DNA of 64,000 bases, taken from the NCBI GenBank assembly GCA_024138015.1, contig JAMXBB010000008.1, positions 48,770,446-48,834,445 of the forward strand, given 5' to 3'. This DNA comes from Lumnitzera littorea (lineage: Eukaryota > Streptophyta > Magnoliopsida > Myrtales > Combretaceae). This document shows, in pieces, positions 58,904 through 64,000 of the stretch. The first letter of the stretch is position 1. Each line of letters begins with the position of its first letter. The notes under the pieces were generated by a model, which was given only the letters and a program-made list of their open reading frames with translations, ran no database searches and was not told the DNA's origin. Both the position numbers and the translations under genes were made by a program.

Positions 58904-59500
58904 TGTTAATAGTCAAGTTTGGTGAATTGATGATTTGCTTACCGAACTAATGAAAGGCTTGCAAGAAGAAAACAAATTAGTCTAAAGGGTACTGGGGTAA
59001 CTTCAGCATTGCTACTTCTATGCCTAAATAAGATATTAGGTTGTGAAAGTAAAGGTATGTAAAATGAGATAGTGAGAGAGCAGGGTTTCGAGGAAGACTC
59101 CTTATTAGTAGCTAAACTCTATTTATAGATAGTCACTAGTAACCGCTTTTAGGAATTGTTGCCTTCATGTTTGTCATGAGGTAAAACCCTTCATCTCACA
59201 AACTACTTCTCGAAATCTAGGAACATGGGCTACTTCCAAATGAGGAGTGGGTGGTTACCCATATAATAATCCTGAACTATTCATACCTATGTTTAAATTT
59301 GAACTCTCGGTAGCTGCATTGAGCTCCTTTCTTAATTATTGCCTTAGTCTGACCTTCCTCGCTATCCAGACCATAGATCTTTCAGGGTTGTTTTAATGTC
59401 ATCTAGCAAAGGTTAGATGTAAAGCCCATGAAGTTGGGTAATAATCCTCTTAGGTTGTTAAGAGGTCTTCTAGAATTTAAGGTTAAAATCCTTATCAACA
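58904..59500 (-). repeat. E4 5' LTR
   Basis: 597 bp, TG...CA on the plus strand (TGTTAAT...TCAACA), alignable with 34444-36546 minus its insertion. TSD AATAT follows at 59501-59505. It lies directly upstream of gag. Confidence 0.92.
59119..59128 (-). promoter_or_regulatory. TATA box in the E4 5' LTR
   Basis: The minus strand CTATAAATAG is conserved in the other LTR (34656-34665). Transcription would start roughly 30 bp to its left and run through gag. Confidence 0.55.
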
Positions 59501-59505
59501 AATAT

Positions 59506-61019
59506 CACACATAAATTTATAATTTCTTTTCAAACAAAAAATCCACATTAACAAAATTTTACTCCTTTGTCTAAAAGCTTAATTATTTTGTTTTAGTCTT
59601 AATCATCTATAATTATGTCCCCCCTTTTTTTTTTGCAAAATTCAACATTTACACAATTAGCTCCTTTTTTCATCTTGAGAGTCATCTGCTTTAATCATTC
59701 TCAATTGTTTTCCTTTATTACATGTTATTTTGATATGAAAATTAGAAATAAAAAGGAAGAAAGAGATAAAAGAAAATGAAAAGAAAATAAAAGCCTCTAA
59801 TGTTCTTGGAGATGCTAGCAAGTAGTAGGTGGATTGTGGATGCTTGAAGGAGAAGAAGATGTTTTACTAAAAGGGAAATAAAAGCAAATTTAGTAAATAT
59901 ATCTTTCTCTCTCCCTCTTTTTATATATATGTACTTGTTGTAAAGGTTGTAAGTTAATGAGAGAAAATAAATGGATAGCTTACTTTGCATAGCATTAAAT
60001 GGATTATTTAGGTTGGTGACATTACCATATATAGTTGCTTTTAAGTTATAGGGATAAGGATTATTTCCCATTTGTGTTTAATGCATTAAGGAAAAAAATA
60101 AAAGGAATTCTTTTTGGGTTTTTATGATTTTGTTATTTTTATGAGTTTTTGTTTATGAATAATGGAAATTAAAGAGATATAAACAAATTAATCTATAAGA
60201 TATGACAACACCAATAACCTTATTTGTACTAAGGTTGTTTAATTATCATTTGATATGACTAAGAATAAGTGGGTATAAGATGGATAGGGTATGAGACCCT
60301 TCCTAAACCATACTTTGTTAGGTGTAGGTTTCTAAATTTCATATCAAAACCTACCATGTAATGCTCTACAATCACCTTACCTTTCTTTCTATAAATTTAA
60401 ATTCTATGCGATATCAAAAAATTAACCTATAAGTGATATTATGAATTCTTCATATACAAAACCTACGAAACTTATAACAAAATTTGTGCAATAAAAAAAA
60501 GTAATATTTCCTACCTTCATAATTTCGAGTTTCTATGATCTTACTACTTAATAAATAAGAAAGGAATAAGGGGAAAGAATGGAAAATGAAAAGCGAGAGA
60601 GACAATGTTAGATTTAATCGTTTATAATTTACTTATGGTTTTGAGCTTTTTTTTTTTTTTTTTTTTACCGAATCATTTGTTGGCTAAAAAAAATAATATT
60701 ATCATTTATTAATATTATTTAATAATTTTTTATACGATATATGATGGGTGCCTTAGAATTTGTACCCTTTTTACATTATATACAAGTTTCAAGGTTGGTA
60801 TAAGGTAAGAAGATCTAGTACTTGTATCTAACTTTATAGGAGTAAGCTCTAGAAAATCTATATTCAAAAACTATTTTGTGACCTTTAATATGTACCTAAC
60901 ACCCACCTAATTGAGTAGGGTATAAGTGAGTATTCTATACATCGGGATTATCTACTCACCCTTAAATATAATAGTATAAGTTACAATTAGACGAGGGATT
61001 TAATACAACTAACTAATAT
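59506..61019. other. AT-rich spacer, no recognisable element
   Basis: No paired LTR, TIR or known protein. The 109-codon minus ORF at 59742-60071 is hydrophobic and low-complexity at its C-terminus and has no motif I know. T-runs lie near 59620 and 60648. This could be the original genomic target region of the insertions, or an older worn-out element. Confidence 0.4.
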
Positions 61020-62729
61020 TGTCACGAACTGAGGACGGCCTAGTTGTGGCAGACGCCGTATATTGTACAAAGAACTCCTGATTGGTTACCCTTCCAATCA
61101 AGAACTCTTCACACAATATACAAGGCTCTACAACCACTAGTTTCCAAAGAACATCCAGACTCACATGATATCATTACACCAATATATTTATATAAAATTT
61201 AAGTTACAAAGCTTACATTACACAACATTTAAGTATGTCTAAATCTATAATAATACGATAAACAAAAGTACATGGGAAGAGTCTATATAAACTGTTCTCT
61301 CTCAGTACACATAACAGCTCGCTCTTGCCCAAGTCCCCAAGCTAACCTGCGGCATTCCTCGTCCTGTCTCTACGAACAGGCTATCCTGCAACAAAAGTCT
61401 AAAGGGGTGTAAGCCTAAACTTAGTGAGCAAAACCCTCAGCCACACCACAAGCAAGTTATAAGTACATTATATTCAACCATATGAATGAATGATCAACCA
61501 GAATGCCAAACAATACGTATAATTAACTAGTTCATATACGTAACTCAGATTTAACGCCCTTCGAAGTCAGGGTTGGAGTATACACGGCACCAATCAGATC
61601 CGGGTATTATACTAGAACTTACTTTACTACGGAATTCCACATTCCGTACTTATATCAAATAATTCTTTTATTTTCTAAAAACCCAAGTTCTAGTATAATT
61701 GTGAGTAGGCCCCCGCAGTCCACACTCACCCCTAAACGGAGGCCTCTAGACTCGACCCTTAGCCAGGCGGTTGGTGCCTCCAACGCCTAGTGTTCCCGCA
61801 GGCCAAGGTAAGGTCATTTTTTACGAATGCACCGTACAGAACCAAATAAATGAATAATATCAACCCCCGAATGGCCTCTCTTTACCTCCGTGTGATGTGA
61901 CGGCCGGAATAATATCCATGCTATGCATGTTAATGCATGTCTCAATTTCTTTTTATAGGCCGAGTATAATTAGGTTCAATTTATGCTATGACCATCCAAT
62001 TGTACACACAATCATTTTCTATACTACCATGCAACAAACATAGCATTATCAATACTTAAGATAAGTTCACAATTCAAGACATACCAACATACACAGGCAT
62101 TTCCTAAACCCCACACAATCATTAATTAACAATAATATTTAAGTCCACTATCTACAATCACAAAACAAGCATGGAATCATTGGGTAAATACTCACTCGGC
62201 CATAGTGATTTGCCCTAATCGTAGTAATCGATTGGGAGGTCCTCGTTCACCTCAGGGTCACCTGATCATTATGAGATAACAACATTAATAAGTATTTGAA
62301 TTAACTAATAATTCTAAACATTTAATTACCTAATTCTACTTAGACTACTATTAACTTTTACCCGGTAAGACTTTAATTTCAATCGTATATAACTTTTTCG
62401 TTTTATTTCTGATATTTATGAATTTATAGTCGTTTTTTATCGTTTTCGGACGTATATTCACACGATAATGTTTGTTTTGAATGTTAAGACCCCTATTTTA
62501 CATTATGAACTAAATTTATAGAAAATTTTTGTTATAATACTTCAGTATTCTTATTACTTATATTTGTATCCTTTATTCTTTAAATTCTTATAATTTAGGG
62601 ATTTACTTTACTTTACTATTACTATTTTATGTACTGAATTAGGTATAATCTAATTTACAAAGTGTATTAGAATTTACTAAGTTTAGTACCTAATTACCTA
62701 TATTTTTCTTATTTTTCTCATTTTCTAAA

Positions 62730-62960
62730 CCTATGCTTATGTCATTGCTTATGTCATCTTTTCTTTATGTCATCATATGCTTATGTCATCATCCACCTCA
62801 TCATTTGATTACATAAGCATTACCTCATGCTTATGTCACATGTACATGTCTTATGTACATTTATTTCTTACTTTATACTTATGTACATATGCCTTATACT
62901 TATACTTATGTACATATGCCTTATACATCTACATATACTTATACCGTATTTATACATGTA
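62730..62960. repeat. Short imperfect tandem repeats (CTTATGTCAT and TATACTTATGTACATATGCC)
   Basis: CTTATGTCATC recurs several times from 62735 to 62840, followed by two copies of an about 30-bp unit with CTTATGTACATATGCCTTAT. The 154-codon plus-strand ORF across it is repeat translation. Confidence 0.75.
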
Positions 62961-63643
62961 TTCCTACTCATATACCTATACGGTTGGATACGTATTTTTA
63001 TACTAAAAATTCGTATGCCAAATTTTTCCTTAAGAAAATCCTCTCAATTTCATCCTTTTGTAGTTCTATGTATGTATTTAGTATAGTATATATATATATA
63101 GTTAGATATGGTCTTAAATTAGGTTATGTACATGATACATACTTATGTATAAAGGTTCATATACTTGTATTCCTTTGGAATTTCTTTATGTACACATATC
63201 TAAGAGTACATACACATGTATTTCTTCCATTTCCTTCATGATTCTTCATTTTCTATACTTAAAAATGGAAACTTTGTTTCCTCTTTGTCAAGACATCACT
63301 AAACACCTAACTACTTATCTAATCTACCTAATTAACTAACTAATGAATAACATAAAGTAACATAAAACAACTTAAGAACATACCTTTAATTGTGTTGAAG
63401 TTTATGGAGACAAAAGGCAAAGGAATGAAAGTGAAAGAGGAGGGGGAGTTCACGGCATGAAAGGGAAGTTTTTGCTTTGCTTCTTTTGTTTTGTTTTCAA
63501 TTATGGAAGACAACAAATGGTGGGACCAAGATGGGAGAATTGTGGACGGCAACACTAAGAGAAAAGGGAAAAGAAAAATCAAAAGGAAAAGAAAAGAAAA
63601 CCATCATTAAGAACTAAGATATTTTCCTTATCTCTTAAAACCT

Positions 63644-63729
63644 TTGACTTTTCAAAATGTTGACTTTAGTCAACATGTGTTGACTTGGTCAACCCTTTGA
63701 CTTTGGTCAACATGCATTACCTTAGTCAA
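63644..63729. promoter_or_regulatory. Cluster of eight W-box motifs (TTGACY)
   Basis: Within 86 bp, TTGACT or TTGACC occurs four times on the plus strand and four times as AGTCAA or GGTCAA, partly as palindromic pairs (TTGACTTTAGTCAA, TTGACTTGGTCAA, TTGACTTTGGTCAA). TTGACY is the core bound by plant WRKY factors. The place, upstream of the leader of the minus-oriented LTR, is right for a stress-responsive U3, but activity is inferred. Confidence 0.6.
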
Positions 63730-64000
63730 CATTCCTTAAGTATGTGTAATTTTGTGTACATAATGTAGTAATTAAGGGAGATTAGAGGAAAAATGAAGGA
63801 AATGAGATATTTGATGAATTGATTAGGAAACATTGTTGATGAGATCTTACTTTAGGTCTTTATAGCTTATATATCTCATTTGATAAACTACTTTAAATAA
63901 CAAATGCAAAAAGTACCAATTTGAGTGTTATGGTTTACTACATATAACCTAATCTTCAACTATTACCCTAACTCTAAGTGAAACTATCTTAATCATTTAC

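Larger units (their letters stand above)
34444..59500 (-). mobile_element. E4: decayed Tat-type Ty3/gypsy retrotransposon with antisense ORF, TSD AATAT
   Basis: Both ends are fixed by an exact 5-bp duplication AATAT (34439-34443 and 59501-59505) around two alignable LTRs. On the minus strand the order is 5' LTR (58904-59500), PBS, gag, protease, RT, RNase H, integrase, spacer, an ORF on the opposite strand, and 3' LTR (34444-36546). This is the known plan of the Tat lineage (Grande, RIRE2, Retand). Later insertions are a solo LTR in the 3' LTR, a MITE, and E5 in the antisense ORF. Without them the element would be about 10 to 11 kb, normal for the lineage. Confidence 0.92.
61020..64000 (-). 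repeat. Partial LTR of another retrotransposon (minus orientation, runs off the right edge)
   Basis: The plus strand begins TGTCACGAACTGAGGACGGC. In reverse complement this is an LTR 3' end, CAGTTCGTGACA, common in plant gypsy LTRs. It is GC-richer and less decayed near 61020-61900 than its surroundings. A leader-like purine tract lies at 63400-63480 and a W-box cluster at 63644-63729, as expected for a U3 on the minus strand. The other end is outside the window, and no primer site is visible to its left, so this is a 3' LTR or a solo LTR. Part of it is related to 43415-43510. Confidence 0.6.

Noticed and set aside
59742..60071. 109-codon minus-strand ORF in the spacer
   Set aside because: Low-complexity hydrophobic C-terminus, no motif, AT-rich surroundings; chance ORF more likely than a gene.
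62777..63241. 154-codon plus-strand ORF
   Set aside because: Tyr/Leu/Thr-rich translation of short tandem repeats within an LTR of opposite orientation; no domain or start context.

Overview
This is plant nuclear DNA, almost certainly from a pericentromeric or otherwise heterochromatic part of a (probably eudicot) genome. It is AT-rich. Every recognisable coding stretch belongs to a decayed Ty3/gypsy LTR retrotransposon, and I see no intact host gene, tRNA, rRNA or bacterial-type feature. Reading frames are full of stops and frameshifts. Many changes look like C-to-T or G-to-A transitions, as expected for old, methylated repeats.

The window is two large nested stacks plus flanks. Stack 1 (1-30973) is one minus-strand Ogre/Tat-like element, E1, cut up by later insertions. 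Its 5' LTR is at 28716-30973. Its 5' leader (27284-28715) carries an 810-bp MULE-type MITE with an exact 9-bp target duplication. A DUF7745-like ORF upstream of gag is split between 25899-27283 and 17602-17750 by E3. Gag-protease lies at 14905-17263. The rest of pol (2375-6449) is separated from it by E2. Its 3' untranslated minisatellite (1-1690) is broken by a solo LTR, and its 3' LTR is off the left edge. E2 (6450-14904) is a minus-strand chromovirus-type gypsy element with both LTRs, and it carries a solo LTR (10278-12005). E3 (17756-25893, plus strand, TSD TAATG) is a non-autonomous relative of E1: it shares LTR sequence, a PBS of the tRNA-Arg type and the same 81/50-bp minisatellite, but has no gag-pol.

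Stack 2 (34444-59500) is E4, a minus-strand Tat-type element bounded by LTRs about 24 kb apart and an exact 5-bp TSD (AATAT) on both sides. It has gag and pol remnants (53225-58841) and, between pol and the 3' LTR, an antisense ORF with apparent introns, as known for the Tat lineage. That ORF is split by E5 (37913-50365). E5 is a minus-strand LARD-like element with a PBS of the tRNA-Asp type and a broken cysteine-rich ORF that I do not recognise. Solo LTRs at 34916-36381 and 39037-39906, and a MITE at 36904-37298, complete this stack.

The segments 30974-34438 and 59506-61019 are AT-rich spacers with unassigned remnants. From 61020 to the right edge lies part of a minus-oriented LTR that contains a dense cluster of W-box motifs. 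The genes do not cooperate in a host pathway. Their value is as a stratified record of insertions, solo-LTR formation, minisatellite birth in a retroelement 3' region, and decay.
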